Shown here: one piece after another, positions 19,265 to 28,873 of the stretch
How positions within the stretch are numbered: position 1 is the first letter of the stretch
How the letters are laid out: every line of letters starts with the position of its first letter
Assembly: GCA_913058395.1 (NCBI GenBank)
Contig: CAJXQI010000006.1
Location: forward strand, 124,001 to 188,000
From: an uncultured Colwellia sp.
GTDB lineage: Bacteria; Pseudomonadota; Gammaproteobacteria; Enterobacterales; Alteromonadaceae
DNA length: 64,000 nucleotides
Direction of reading: 5' to 3'
Notes under the pieces: generated by a model
What the model was told of the DNA's origin: nothing
Databases searched by the model: none
The model's input: only the letters and a program-made list of their open reading frames with translations
Translations under genes and position numbers: made by a program

Positions 19265-21502
19265 GTGGCCATTGCTTCCAAATCAGGAAATTATCGTAAG
19301 GTTAAAAACTCATTAGCAAAATGGGTGATTACACTAGGCGGTATTAGTGTTCTATTTACTTTGGTTTTGATTTTCATGTACTTACTGTATGTGATTAAAC
19401 CTATATTTGAGTCTGCAAAAGTTGAAGCTCACGCTCAGTTTGCTATTACTGAACCACAAAAGGTTTTATCAACCGGTGTTGATGAGCTACAAGAGGTTGC
19501 GTATAGCATTACGCAGCAAGGAACCATCAACTTTTATCAATTAGTTGATAGTTCACGCTATAAAGCAGGAGCTAAAATTCACTCACAGCAGCTTGTTGCT
19601 GATGGCGAAAAACTAGTTCAGCTGGTTAATGTTGGCCAAGAGCAAAAGTTACTACTTGATAGTGCAGGTAATGTGCAACTAATTGCGCCGAATTTCACGT
19701 CAAATTTCGACAGTGGTGAAAGGGTCATTATTCCAAGTGTTCGTTATCCACTGGGTGAAGCATTTCTACCTGTTGAAGAAAATAATGTCGCATTGAAAAA
19801 ATTATCTTTTGCCATGGACGACGAAAAGGCTATTTTTGTTGGTTTTACGCAAGATAATCGACTGATTAAAACTAGCTTTATCGCCGAAGATGACTTTAGT
19901 TACGACACTGAATTTGAAGCCGAATATGAAGAAATTGATTATTCAGCCAAGCACGTTGATGATATTTTAGTGACGCCAGATTTAGCCATGGTATTTATTC
20001 GCGAAGCTGATCAAGTTGCTGTGTACTCACTCGATGAAGAAAGTGAATTAAAAGCGACTATCATTCCGCAATTAGCACAAAATAAATCATCGCCTAACCA
20101 TATTACTTCTATGGCATTACTTTCGGGTGGTAGCTCGATTCTACTTGGCGATGATAATGGTCAAGTGAGCCAATGGTTTGAAGTTGCTAGCAAAGAAGGA
20201 CGTGAATTTAAAAATATTCGTCAATTTAAGGTAAGCGACAAAGAGCCAATAACGGCAATTTATACCGAACAATTTCGTAAAAGCTTTTACACTGAAACAC
20301 CTTCCGGTGAAATGGGCATGTTCTATACCACCAGTGAAGCTGATTTATGGCGTGGTCAATTACATCAGGGCAATGCACAAGCGTTTGCAATTGCCCCTCG
20401 CGCTGATGGCTTAATGATATTTTCAGAACAAGAATTATCAATTTTCACCGTAGAAAATGAGCACCCTGAAGTGACATGGCAAGCGCTGTGGCAAGAAGTT
20501 TGGTATGAAGGTTACCCTGAGCCTGAATTTATTTGGCAGTCAACGTCAGGCTCTGATGATTTTGAAGCGAAGTTTTCTTTAGTACCTATTTCTTTTGGTA
20601 CGATAAAAGCGGCAATGTACGCCATGATGTTCGCTGTACCTATTGCATTAACGGCGGCAATTTACACTGCTTACTTTATGACCCCAGGTTTACGCAGAAA
20701 AGTAAAACCTACCATTGAATTAATGGAAGCGCTGCCTACGGTTATTCTTGGTTTCTTGGCGGGGCTTTGGTTGGCGCCAATTATTGAAATATATTTACCG
20801 GCTATTTTCTTACTACTTATTTTTATACCAACATCAGTATTTATTACGGCATTCGCTTGGCACAAACTTCCTAGAGCTTATAAAACTTTAATACCTGAAA
20901 CTTGGGCGCCTATTATTTTAATCCCAGCAATACTACTAGCAGGAATTTCTGCCTTTGCACTATCACCTGTACTTGAATTGTATGCTTTTGGCGGTGATAT
21001 AAGACAATTTATCACCAATGACTTAGATATTAGCTTTGACCAACGTAATGCTTTAGTTGTTGGGATTGCGATGGGCTTTGCAGTTATACCAACCATTTTC
21101 TCAATGGCTGAAGATGCTATTTTCAGTGTGCCGAAGCATTTAACTAGTGGCTCACTCGCCTTAGGTGCTACGCAGTGGCAAACCTTAGTTAAAGTTGTCT
21201 TACTTACCGCAAGTCCCGGCATATTCTCTGCCGTGATGATGGGGCTAGGGCGTGCAGTCGGAGAAACCATGATTGTATTAATGGCGACAGGTAACACGCC
21301 TATTCTTGACTGGAGTATTTTCCAAGGTATGAGAACACTCGCAGCTAATATTGCCGTTGAAATGCCAGAGTCGGAAGTGGGAAGTTCTCATTATCGCATT
21401 TTATTCCTAGCGGCATTCGTTTTGTTTGTATTCACTTTTGTATTTAACACGCTTGCTGAGTTTATTCGTCAGCGCTTGCGTGAAAAATACAGCTCGTTGT
21501 AA
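19265..21502 (+). CDS. pstC: Phosphate ABC transporter permease PstC (long form)
   Basis: Inner-membrane permease of 745 residues, far longer than E. coli PstC (319). One membrane helix at about 22-45 is followed by a roughly 390-residue soluble region predicted to be periplasmic. The permease proper (about 445-740) has the EAA-type loop LALGATQWQTLVKVVLLTASPGIFSAVMMGLGRAVGETM. The long form is known in other gammaproteobacteria and is not a frameshift artefact: the extra domain continues in one frame with no stop. The start is GTG, preceded by GAAGG. It heads pstC-pstA-pstB-phoU. Confidence 0.93.
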   Translation: MAIASKSGNYRKVKNSLAKWVITLGGISVLFTLVLIFMYLLYVIKPIFESAKVEAHAQFAITEPQKVLSTGVDELQEVAYSITQQGTINFYQLVDSSRYKAGAKIHSQQLVADGEKLVQLVNVGQEQKLLLDSAGNVQLIAPNFTSNFDSGERVIIPSVRYPLGEAFLPVEENNVALKKLSFAMDDEKAIFVGFTQDNRLIKTSFIAEDDFSYDTEFEAEYEEIDYSAKHVDDILVTPDLAMVFIREADQVAVYSLDEESELKATIIPQLAQNKSSPNHITSMALLSGGSSILLGDDNGQVSQWFEVASKEGREFKNIRQFKVSDKEPITAIYTEQFRKSFYTETPSGEMGMFYTTSEADLWRGQLHQGNAQAFAIAPRADGLMIFSEQELSIFTVENEHPEVTWQALWQEVWYEGYPEPEFIWQSTSGSDDFEAKFSLVPISFGTIKAAMYAMMFAVPIALTAAIYTAYFMTPGLRRKVKPTIELMEALPTVILGFLAGLWLAPIIEIYLPAIFLLLIFIPTSVFITAFAWHKLPRAYKTLIPETWAPIILIPAILLAGISAFALSPVLELYAFGGDIRQFITNDLDISFDQRNALVVGIAMGFAVIPTIFSMAEDAIFSVPKHLTSGSLALGATQWQTLVKVVLLTASPGIFSAVMMGLGRAVGETMIVLMATGNTPILDWSIFQGMRTLAANIAVEMPESEVGSSHYRILFLAAFVLFVFTFVFNTLAEFIRQRLREKYSSL

Positions 21503-21516
21503 GAAGGGACAGTAAC

Positions 21517-23154
21517 ATGAATAATTGGTTTAAATCTGGCTCTCCTTGGGTTTGGTTGTCAGCAGGCGGTGTAAGCATTAGTTTGATTTCGGTCATTGGC
21601 TTACTGTGGTTAATTGCATCTCGTGGCTTAAGTTATTTTTGGCCTGCCGATATTTATCAGTTTGAAATGACTGATGAGCAAGGGAGAAACACTACAGTCA
21701 TCGGTGAAATTTATGATCGTGAAAATATTCCAACGTCACAGTTAGTGCATTTAAATCTTGATTTAGATACCTCTGTTGAATCTATTGAACGTCTGCTAAT
21801 TAAAACCGGCAACCGTGAATTAGTGAGTTTAGATTTTCGCTGGATACTGGTGCCACAAATTAATCAGCAATCATTACCCAAAGATTTGGTGCTGATAGAA
21901 CGCCGTACTAATGGCAATTTTTATGGCTATATAGAAAACATTATTCTTGATGGCAGAACTGTTGGCTTAGAGAAAATGTCAGAGCTGGTTGAGCGTGTTA
22001 GTGAATTCCAAGCTGAGATGGAAGAGCTACAAAAAGTTGATATTGGTGCTATTAACTATCAAATTGAGCGTACACGTTTAAAAGAGCGCAAACATAAACT
22101 TGATGAAACCTTGACTCCTGAGCTACAGCTTGAGTTTAAAAATACCGTGGCAAGTTTACGCGCTGATTATGAAGTGCTTGAGCACGCGCTAATGGGCTTG
22201 CGAGAAAAAATTTCTCGTGACCAAATCGTGATGCGTGCGATGGACGGACAAAAAGTTACTATTAATTTTGAAAACATACTAAAAATTAACTTTAACAATC
22301 AGTTGACTTTGTTTGGCAAAATTAAGCTCTTCTTTAGTCAAATAGGTTCATTTATTAGTGATGACCCTCGCGAAGCCAATACTGAAGGTGGTGTTTTTCC
22401 AGCAATTTTTGGTACCGTGTTGATGGTATTGTTAATGACAGTGATTGTTTCGCCATTAGGTGTAGTTGCAGCAATTTACTTACATGAATACGCTGGTAAT
22501 AACGCGTTAACTAAATTATTACGTATTGCGGTAATTAACCTTGCTGGCGTACCTTCTATTGTTTATGGCGTATTTGGCTTAGGCTTCTTTGTTTACATGG
22601 TAGGTGGCAGTTTAGACCAATTGTTTTATGCCGAAACACTACCAAGCCCAACCTTTGGCACGCCAGGGGTAATGTGGTCGGCTATTACACTAGCTATTTT
22701 GACTTTACCTGTAGTTATCGTTTCAACCGAAGAAGGTTTGTCACGTATTCCTTCAGCGATGAGACACGGTAGCTTGGCGCTAGGTGCGACGAAAGCTGAA
22801 ACCTTATGGCGTATTATATTACCTATCGCAAGTCCTGCGATTATGACCGGCATTATTTTAGCAATAGCGCGTGCTGCCGGTGAAGTGGCTCCACTAATGT
22901 TAGTCGGTGTTGTGAAGATGGCGCCAAACTTACCACTTGATGGCAACTTCCCGTTCTTACATTTAGATCGTAAGTTTATGCACTTAGGCTTTCATATTTA
23001 TGATGTTGGCTTTCAAAGCCCGAATGTTGAAGCGGCAAGACCACTTGTTTACGCTACGGCATTATTGCTAGTGAGCATTATAGTCGCGTTGAATATGACG
23101 GCAGTGTCGATTCGTAACCGCTTACGTGAAAAGTATCGCATGCTAGAGCACTAG
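21517..23154 (+). CDS. pstA: Phosphate ABC transporter permease PstA (long form)
   Basis: Second channel subunit, 545 residues against 296 in E. coli. An N-terminal helix (about 15-35) precedes a soluble stretch with a charged, coiled-coil-like section (about 160-240: VSEFQAEMEELQKVD onward). The permease core follows at about 290-540, with GVVAAIYLHEYAG, ASPAIMTGIILAIARAAGEVAPLMLVG and a basic tail RNRLREKYRM. pstC ends 14 bp upstream. The insert is probably paired with the extra domain of PstC, which is an inference. Confidence 0.93.
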   Translation: MNNWFKSGSPWVWLSAGGVSISLISVIGLLWLIASRGLSYFWPADIYQFEMTDEQGRNTTVIGEIYDRENIPTSQLVHLNLDLDTSVESIERLLIKTGNRELVSLDFRWILVPQINQQSLPKDLVLIERRTNGNFYGYIENIILDGRTVGLEKMSELVERVSEFQAEMEELQKVDIGAINYQIERTRLKERKHKLDETLTPELQLEFKNTVASLRADYEVLEHALMGLREKISRDQIVMRAMDGQKVTINFENILKINFNNQLTLFGKIKLFFSQIGSFISDDPREANTEGGVFPAIFGTVLMVLLMTVIVSPLGVVAAIYLHEYAGNNALTKLLRIAVINLAGVPSIVYGVFGLGFFVYMVGGSLDQLFYAETLPSPTFGTPGVMWSAITLAILTLPVVIVSTEEGLSRIPSAMRHGSLALGATKAETLWRIILPIASPAIMTGIILAIARAAGEVAPLMLVGVVKMAPNLPLDGNFPFLHLDRKFMHLGFHIYDVGFQSPNVEAARPLVYATALLLVSIIVALNMTAVSIRNRLREKYRMLEH

Positions 23155-23199
23155 TTGTATTTGCCCAACAAGCATAACGCTTAAGAAAACTCGTAAAGT

Positions 23200-23229
23200 G
23201 CTTAATCTATTTTTAGCAAATGATTAAGC
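23200..23229 (+). other. Hairpin between pstA and pstB
   Basis: GCTTAATC (23200-23207) pairs exactly with GATTAAGC (23222-23229) in the 137-bp spacer. No T run follows. It could stabilise the upstream mRNA or tune expression of pstB relative to the permeases; the role is inferred. Confidence 0.35.
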
Positions 23230-23291
23230 GCAATGAACAAGATTAACGGCATTATAAGCCCAATGACAAAGTTAGATTTAAAGAGAACACT

Positions 23292-24116
23292 ATGATTTCT
23301 GTTACGCCAAAAAATTTATCAGAGCACAATGTTAAACTCGATCTTAACAACCTTTCGCCAGAGCAAGTGGCGCTCGAGATTAAGAACCTAGATTTATATT
23401 ATGGTAACAAGCAGGCCTTGCAAAATATTTCAATGTCGATCCCAAAAGGGCAAGTAACGGCGTTTATTGGCCCAAGTGGTTGCGGTAAATCAACGTTGCT
23501 GCGTTGTATTAACCGGATGAACGATTTGGTTGATACTTGTAAAATTGAGGGTCAAATTAACCTTCATGGTGAAAACATTTATGACCGTCATACTGATGTC
23601 GCGGCATTACGTCGTAAGGTTGGTATGGTGTTTCAGCGTCCGAACCCATTTCCTAAATCAATATATGAAAATGTGGTTTATGGCTTACGTATTACTGGCG
23701 AAAACAATCGCCGGGTACTTGATGAAGCAGTAGAAAATGCTTTACGTAGTGCGGCACTTTGGAATGAAGTAAAAGATAGATTACATGAAAGTGCTTTAGG
23801 CCTTTCTGGTGGTCAGCAGCAGCGTTTGGTTATTGCCCGTGCGATAGCCATAAAGCCGGAAGTATTGTTACTTGATGAGCCAACATCAGCGCTTGATCCG
23901 ATTTCAACATTGACTATTGAAGAGCTGATTAACGATTTAAAGAAACAGTTTACCGTAGTGATTGTTACGCATAACATGCAGCAGGCTGCTCGTGTTTCTG
24001 ATCAAACGGCATTTATGTATATGGGTGACTTGATTGAATATAGTGACACTAACACTTTATTTACTACACCATTAAAAAAGAAAACTGAAGATTATATTAC
24101 TGGCCGTTACGGTTAA
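23292..24116 (+). CDS. pstB: Phosphate ABC transporter ATPase PstB
   Basis: ATPase of 274 residues. Walker [10 protein letters not shown] (about 57-65), Q-loop in [25 protein letters not shown], signature LSGGQQQR, Walker [14 protein letters not shown] and the switch His in [13 protein letters not shown] are all present. It ends VTGRYG-like (ITGRYG), as PstB proteins do. About 30 residues precede the ABC domain, slightly longer than in E. coli. The 137-bp distance to pstA is larger than elsewhere in the operon. Confidence 0.96.
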   Translation: MISVTPKNLSEHNVKLDLNNLSPEQVALEIKNLDLYYGNKQALQNISMSIPKGQVTAFIGPSGCGKSTLLRCINRMNDLVDTCKIEGQINLHGENIYDRHTDVAALRRKVGMVFQRPNPFPKSIYENVVYGLRITGENNRRVLDEAVENALRSAALWNEVKDRLHESALGLSGGQQQRLVIARAIAIKPEVLLLDEPTSALDPISTLTIEELINDLKKQFTVVIVTHNMQQAARVSDQTAFMYMGDLIEYSDTNTLFTTPLKKKTEDYITGRYG

Positions 24117-24153
24117 TTGACCATAACACTGACGATAGACAGAGGATTTTACC

Positions 24154-24858
24154 GTGGATAATTTAAATATTGGTCGTCATATTTCTGGCCAATTTAACGA
24201 AGACTTAGAACGTATCATTAATCATGTTATGCATATGGGCGGCTTAGTTGAGAAACAGTTAACAGATGCATTAACGTCCGTATGTGATGCCGATGAAGAG
24301 TTGGCTAAAAAAGTACTAGAGAATGATTACCAAATTAATAATGCAGAGGTCAGCATTGACGATGAGTGTACCCGTATTATTGCTAAGCGCCAACCTGCAG
24401 CAGGCGATTTACGCTTAGTGATGGCAATTGTTAAAACCATTACTGACTTAGAACGTATTGGCGATGAAGCGGGCAAAATAGCGAATGTAACGCTAGAAAG
24501 TTTGTCGGGTAAGCATAAAGATTTATTATCAAACTTGGATAACTTAGGTCGTCATGTTTTAACGTTCTTACAATCAACATTAGACGCTTTTACCCGTATG
24601 GATTTTGATGCTGCGATAAAAGTGCATAAAAGTGATGATAAAATAGATCGTGAATATGAAGCCTTAATGCGTCAATTAATGACGTATATGATGGAAGACC
24701 CACGCTCGATTCCACAGGTGATGAGTGTAATTTGGTCGGCCCGCGCTTTAGAAAGAATTGGTGACCGTTGCCAAAATATTTGTGAGTATATTATTTACTT
24801 TGTTAAAGGTAGAGACGTTCGTCACACCACACCTGAAGATTTTCAATCGCTGTCTTAA
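24154..24858 (+). CDS. phoU: Phosphate signalling protein PhoU
   Basis: Cytoplasmic protein of 234 residues made of two three-helix PhoU repeats, each with an E/DxxxD metal cluster region (DLERIGDEAGKIAN at about 94-107 and ALERIGDRCQNICEY at about 196-210). PhoU restrains PhoR when phosphate is plentiful, by contact with the Pst transporter. The start is GTG with AGAGGA upstream, 37 bp after pstB. Confidence 0.95.
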   Translation: MDNLNIGRHISGQFNEDLERIINHVMHMGGLVEKQLTDALTSVCDADEELAKKVLENDYQINNAEVSIDDECTRIIAKRQPAAGDLRLVMAIVKTITDLERIGDEAGKIANVTLESLSGKHKDLLSNLDNLGRHVLTFLQSTLDAFTRMDFDAAIKVHKSDDKIDREYEALMRQLMTYMMEDPRSIPQVMSVIWSARALERIGDRCQNICEYIIYFVKGRDVRHTTPEDFQSLS

Positions 24859-24979
24859 TAGCAAATTGACGTCATACTTTCAACGCTAAAATATGAGTTC
24901 CCGAATAGTAAATAATGGTTATACTTTAAAGTGAACTCATAATAACGAATCATTCTATAAACAGCCCGTATCTTGATAT

Positions 24980-25009
24980 AAACCATTTGAATTAACTTTC
25001 AAATGGTTT
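24980..25009 (+). other. Hairpin after phoU
   Basis: A perfect 12-bp stem (24980-24991 with 24998-25009, AAACCATTTGAA) with a 6-base loop lies in the 200-bp gap between phoU and the DUF47 gene. A T run is lacking, so it may be a weak terminator or a leader structure of the next transcript. Confidence 0.4.
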
Positions 25010-25060
25010 AATATCCGCGGCGAATAACAATAAAGAGCATATAGCTCCTGGAAACTAATT

Positions 25061-25741
25061 ATGGCCAGAAATTCAATACTTGGTGTATTTGCAAAATCGC
25101 CAATCAAACCATTAGAAAAACACATTCGATTGGTGACAAAGTGTTGTAATCAACTAGTCCCTTTCTTCGCAGCTGTGACTGATGAAGATTGGAGTACCGC
25201 AGGAAAAATTCGTACGAAAGTTTCTAAATTAGAACGTGACGCAGATGATTTGAAACGTCAAATTCGTTTAGAACTACCGGGTGGCTTGTTTATGCCGGTT
25301 GATCGTGCAGATTTATTGGAATTGTTAACTCAGCAAGACAAAATTGCTAACCGAGCAAAAGATATTGCCGGTCGTATGTTTGGTCGCAAGTTAACCATTC
25401 CTGAACCGCTTCAAGAGCAATTTATTGCTTATGTTGCTCGTAGTGTTGATGCCGCAGAAAAAGCAGCAGACGCTATTAATGAATTAGATGACTTATTAGA
25501 AACTGGATTTCGTGGTCGTGAAGTTGAATTGGTAAGCAAAATGATCAATCAACTTGATGAAATAGAAGATGATACAGATGGTATGCAGATTAAATTGCGT
25601 AAAGAGCTACTAACAATTGAAAAAGAATTAAATTGTGTAGACGTGATGTTTTTATACCAAATCATCGATTGGGTTGGCGAATTAGCCGATCTTGCAGAGC
25701 GTGTTGGTGCACGTTTAGAAATTCTTTTGGCTAGAAAATAG
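25061..25741 (+). CDS. DUF47 (TIGR00153) PhoU-like protein, partner of PiT
   Basis: Helical cytoplasmic protein of 226 residues (MARNSILGVFAKSPIKPL start, typical of the family), with PhoU-like helix pairs (VSKLERDADDLKRQIRLELPGGLFMPVDRADLLELL). The family is regularly encoded next to PiT transporters and is thought to regulate them as PhoU does Pst. Here the pit gene begins 9 bp downstream, so the two are certainly co-transcribed. It starts at ATG after GCTCCTGGAAAC. Confidence 0.9.
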   Translation: MARNSILGVFAKSPIKPLEKHIRLVTKCCNQLVPFFAAVTDEDWSTAGKIRTKVSKLERDADDLKRQIRLELPGGLFMPVDRADLLELLTQQDKIANRAKDIAGRMFGRKLTIPEPLQEQFIAYVARSVDAAEKAADAINELDDLLETGFRGREVELVSKMINQLDEIEDDTDGMQIKLRKELLTIEKELNCVDVMFLYQIIDWVGELADLAERVGARLEILLARK

Positions 25742-25750
25742 GGCCCTTTC

Positions 25751-27016
25751 ATGGATATTTTACTCGCAAATGGCTCTACGTTAGTCATGATCGCCGCTGC
25801 CGTAGGTTTTTTTATGGCATGGGGCATAGGTGCTAACGACGTTGCAAATGCAATGGGAACGTCAGTTGGCTCAAAAGCATTAACAATTAAACAAGCGATT
25901 ATTATCGCGATGGTATTTGAATTCGCTGGTGCATATTTAGCTGGTGGTGAAGTAACATCAACTATACGTAAAGGGATTATTGACCCTGCACTTTTCGTCG
26001 ATATTCCTGAATTACTGGTTTACGGTATGATTTCAGCTTTATTAGCTGCAGCTACCTGGTTATTAGTTGCTTCAGTGCTAGGTTGGCCTGTATCTACTAC
26101 TCACTCAATAGTTGGTGCGATTATCGGCTTTGCTGCTATTGGTGTTAGTCCTGATACTGTTGCTTGGGGTAAAGTAGGCGGTATTGTTGGTAGTTGGGTT
26201 ATTACGCCACTTATTTCAGGTGTTATAGCTTTCTTAATCTTTAATAGCGCACAAAAACTTATTTTTGATACCGATAAGCCATTAGTTCAAGCACGCCGTT
26301 GGGTACCACTTTATATGTTTTTTGCTGGTTTTGTATTGTCACTAGTGACCATCAAAAAAGGCTTGAAGCATTTAGGCTTAGATATTGATTCAACAGACGG
26401 TTTTATTTATGCCGCTATTGTTGCCGCTATTGTCGCAATGATAGGTAAATACTTTATCAGCCGTTTGAAGTTTGATGAGTCAGCCGAGAAAACGACGCAT
26501 TACGCGAATGTTGAAAAAGTATTTGCTATTTTGATGATAGTAACTGCATGTTGTATGGCATTTGCTCACGGTTCGAATGATGTTGCCAATGCGATTGGTC
26601 CATTAGCTGCAGTGGTAAGCATTGTTGATAACGGTGGCGAAATAGCGAAGAAGTCAGCCTTAGTTTGGTGGATTCTTCCTTTAGGTGGTTTCGGTATTGT
26701 TGCTGGTCTGGCATTATTTGGTCATAAAGTTATTGCTACTATCGGCCAAGGCATAACGCATTTAACACCAAGTCGTGGTTTTGCTGCTGAATTAGCTGCT
26801 GCTTGTACTGTTGTTATTGCTTCTGGCGCAGGTTTGCCTATATCAACAACACAAACCTTAGTTGGCGCTGTGTTGGGTGTAGGTATGGCTCGCGGTATTG
26901 CTGCTATCAACTTAGGTGTGGTACGTAATATTGTTGTATCTTGGGTAATTACATTACCTGTTGGTGCAGGCCTTTCAATTGTCTTCTTCTGGATAATGAA
27001 AGCGATATTTAGTTAA
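25751..27016 (+). CDS. pit: PiT-family inorganic phosphate transporter
   Basis: Integral membrane protein of 421 residues with about 10-11 helices. The two inverted PiT signature repeats are clear: GANDVANAMGTSVGS (about 26-40) and GSNDVANAIGPLAAVV (about 275-290), each followed later by a VSTTHS- or ISTTQT-type motif. It moves phosphate with H+ or Na+ at low affinity. It has no Pho box in front of it, unlike the Pst genes, which fits a constitutive role. Confidence 0.93.
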   Translation: MDILLANGSTLVMIAAAVGFFMAWGIGANDVANAMGTSVGSKALTIKQAIIIAMVFEFAGAYLAGGEVTSTIRKGIIDPALFVDIPELLVYGMISALLAAATWLLVASVLGWPVSTTHSIVGAIIGFAAIGVSPDTVAWGKVGGIVGSWVITPLISGVIAFLIFNSAQKLIFDTDKPLVQARRWVPLYMFFAGFVLSLVTIKKGLKHLGLDIDSTDGFIYAAIVAAIVAMIGKYFISRLKFDESAEKTTHYANVEKVFAILMIVTACCMAFAHGSNDVANAIGPLAAVVSIVDNGGEIAKKSALVWWILPLGGFGIVAGLALFGHKVIATIGQGITHLTPSRGFAAELAAACTVVIASGAGLPISTTQTLVGAVLGVGMARGIAAINLGVVRNIVVSWVITLPVGAGLSIVFFWIMKAIFS

Positions 27017-27042
27017 TCAGCTGATTATAAAATCATCGAATT

Positions 27043-27071
27043 AAAGCCAGCTTAGTTGCTGGCTTTTTTAT
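27043..27071 (+). terminator. Terminator of the DUF47-pit operon
   Basis: AAAGCCAGC (27043-27051) pairs with GCTGGCTTT (27058-27066), followed by T residues. It lies 27 bp after the pit stop codon. Confidence 0.9.
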
Positions 27072-27118
27072 GGCTTATCGTTAATTAAAATATTAATTAA
27101 AAAAACTAATAAAATGGC

Positions 27119-27147
27119 TTGCGGGCATAGTTAAATCACTATATTAT
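27119..27147 (+). promoter_or_regulatory. Candidate promoter of tRNA-Phe
   Basis: TTGCGG (27119-27124) and TATTAT (27142-27147) are separated by 17 bp and followed by a GC-rich discriminator (GTCGCC), a feature of growth-rate-controlled stable RNA promoters. The mature tRNA starts about 55 bp later. Confidence 0.5.
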
Positions 27148-27205
27148 GTCGCCTCTTTCGAGACAAAAGCTTAGTAACACAAGTGAATTGTTGATTAAGA
27201 TTAGT

Positions 27206-27281
27206 GCCTTGATAGCTCAGTCGGTAGAGCAGAGGATTGAAAATCCTCGTGTCCCTGGTTCGATTCCGGGTCAAGGCACCA
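27206..27281 (+). tRNA. tRNA-Phe (GAA)
   Basis: A 76-base cloverleaf with an encoded CCA end. Acceptor stem GCCTTGA / TCAAGGC closes perfectly. The D-arm is AGCTCAGTCGGTAGAGC, the anticodon arm GAGGATTGAAAATCCTC with GAA, and the T-arm has GGTTCGATTCC. It closely resembles E. coli tRNA-Phe apart from the acceptor pairs. Confidence 0.98.
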
Positions 27282-27303
27282 TATTACTCCTTAGGGAGAT
27301 CTG

Positions 27304-27337
27304 AAAGCCTTAACAGTAAAATGTTAAGGCTTTTTTT
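27304..27337 (+). terminator. Terminator of tRNA-Phe
   Basis: AAAGCCTTAAC (27304-27314) pairs with GTTAAGGCTTT (27323-27333), followed by a T7 tract at 27331-27337. Confidence 0.92.
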
Positions 27338-27411
27338 GTGCCTAAAATTTACCGTTACAGTTAATATAAGTTAATTATCGGTGTGGATGTTTAACACTTA
27401 TTCTTATACAT

Positions 27412-27437
27412 AAAAAAGCCCGCGACGTTGGCGGGCT
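27412..27437 (-). terminator. Terminator of trhO
   Basis: AGCCCGC (27417-27423) pairs with GCGGGCT (27431-27437). On the minus strand a T run follows (A tract 27412-27416 on plus). It lies 30 bp after the trhO stop codon. Confidence 0.88.
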
Positions 27438-27466
27438 GATAACAAAAATGAAGAGGCGAGATTTGA

Positions 27467-28453
27467 CTAGCTTTTCTGAGCTTCTTTACTAGCATTTTTA
27501 GTTGCACGACGTTCGACAATAGCTTGTTTTATATCGCCACCAATATGCTCTTCACCACGCGCTTTCGCTAGATTTATTTGCTTTTCACGCTCTCTAAAAC
27601 TGCTCTTTTGTTCTTCGCTGTATTTATCGTGACAACGTGGACAACTAACGCCTTGAATATAATGTTCACTGGTTTTTTCTTCTTCAGTAATAGGATAGCG
27701 GCAAGCAAAGCACTGGTCATATTGACCACGCTCTAAACTGTGGTTCACCGCTACTCGTCCGTCAAATACGAAACATTCACCTTGCCACATGGTGTCTTGC
27801 TCTGGAACTTCTTCGAGATACTTTAATACGCCACCTTCAAGGTGATAGACATCTTCAAAGCCTTGCTCTTTAAGATAGGCGGTTGATTTTTCACAACGAA
27901 TACCGCCGGTACAAAACATAGCAACTTTTTTATGCTTAGTTTTGTCGAGGTTCTTCGCAACGTACTCAGGAAACTCTCGAAAGGTTTCAGTATTTGGGTT
28001 TACAGCATTTTCAAATGTGCCAATTTCTACCTCGTAATCATTACGGGTGTCTATCAGTAAAACTTCAGGATCGGAGATTAAAGCATTCCAATCTTTAGGC
28101 TTAACATAAGTGCCAACGGTCAACGTAGGGTCTATACCTTCGACACCCATGGTAACTATTTCTTTTTTCAATTTAACTTTAGTACGTTGAAAAGGGTTCG
28201 CTTGATGGTAAGAGCATTTAAAAGATACGCCAGCTAATCTTTCATCACTATTAATAAAGTTAAGCACCGCATCTATACCTGATTTAGGACCAGCTATTGT
28301 GCCGTTAATACCTTCAAGTGCTAAAAGTAATGTACCCTTAACGTCATTTTCTTCCATTACTTTAAGTAAAGGAGGCTTAACTTCTTCAAAATTTTCTAAG
28401 CGAACAAATTTATATAATGCACAAACTGTAATGTTATTCATATTTTGACCCAT
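27467..28453 (-). CDS. trhO: tRNA uridine(34) hydroxylase, rhodanese family
   Basis: Protein of 328 residues of the YceA/TrhO family, which introduces the 5-hydroxyl at U34 of certain tRNAs using prephenate-derived or oxygen-dependent chemistry. An N-terminal ferredoxin-like domain (about 10-95, [20 protein letters not shown]) precedes a rhodanese domain (about 125-225) with catalytic loop [12 protein letters not shown] and [13 protein letters not shown]-terminal zinc-binding-like cysteine set (CFACRYPI and CPRCHDKY) follows. Met-5 is an alternative start. Confidence 0.9.
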   Translation of the reverse strand: MGQNMNNITVCALYKFVRLENFEEVKPPLLKVMEENDVKGTLLLALEGINGTIAGPKSGIDAVLNFINSDERLAGVSFKCSYHQANPFQRTKVKLKKEIVTMGVEGIDPTLTVGTYVKPKDWNALISDPEVLLIDTRNDYEVEIGTFENAVNPNTETFREFPEYVAKNLDKTKHKKVAMFCTGGIRCEKSTAYLKEQGFEDVYHLEGGVLKYLEEVPEQDTMWQGECFVFDGRVAVNHSLERGQYDQCFACRYPITEEEKTSEHYIQGVSCPRCHDKYSEEQKSSFREREKQINLAKARGEEHIGGDIKQAIVERRATKNASKEAQKS

Positions 28454-28873
28454 TGAGCGAGCCTGATAGTAAGTCAGGAGCTTTAGATTGAAAGAGGCTC
28501 TTTAATTTAGAGCTATGTTGTGATTTACCATAAAATAAATCGAGCAGGATTTTATCAAAAAATTTAGTGATATATGTAACATTTTTAATGTTTTTTAACT
28601 ATTAGCTTTAAGAAGCATAATTCAGTTAAAGTAACTCTAAGAATTATTGTGATATTTATCAGGAAGTAAGTTTGATTTATACGACTTAGCTAAATGTAAA
28701 CTAAGCTCTGCAACATATTGTTGACAGTTGTTTTATAAGTAAATTTGGTTTGCGTAGCGTTTATATGATCGCTTGTTATAATATTGCGCAATAATACCCA
28801 TTGGTATCACATAATTAATAGCTGGTATTTAAAACTAGCATTACATCTATATTTTTCTGGAGCAGTTTAGCAA
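28454..28873. other. 420-bp divergent spacer between trhO and fahA
   Basis: It holds no gene. A perfect TATAAT at 28777-28782, about 90 bp before fahA, is the best -10 candidate, but no good -35 lies 16-18 bp upstream. An isolated TTGACA is at 28721-28726. No TyrR-type operator pair was found by eye. Confidence 0.35.

Noticed and set aside
28681-28782. TyrR-type operator for fahA
   Set aside because: A TGTAAA half-site at 28695 has no matching TTTACA at the required distance.
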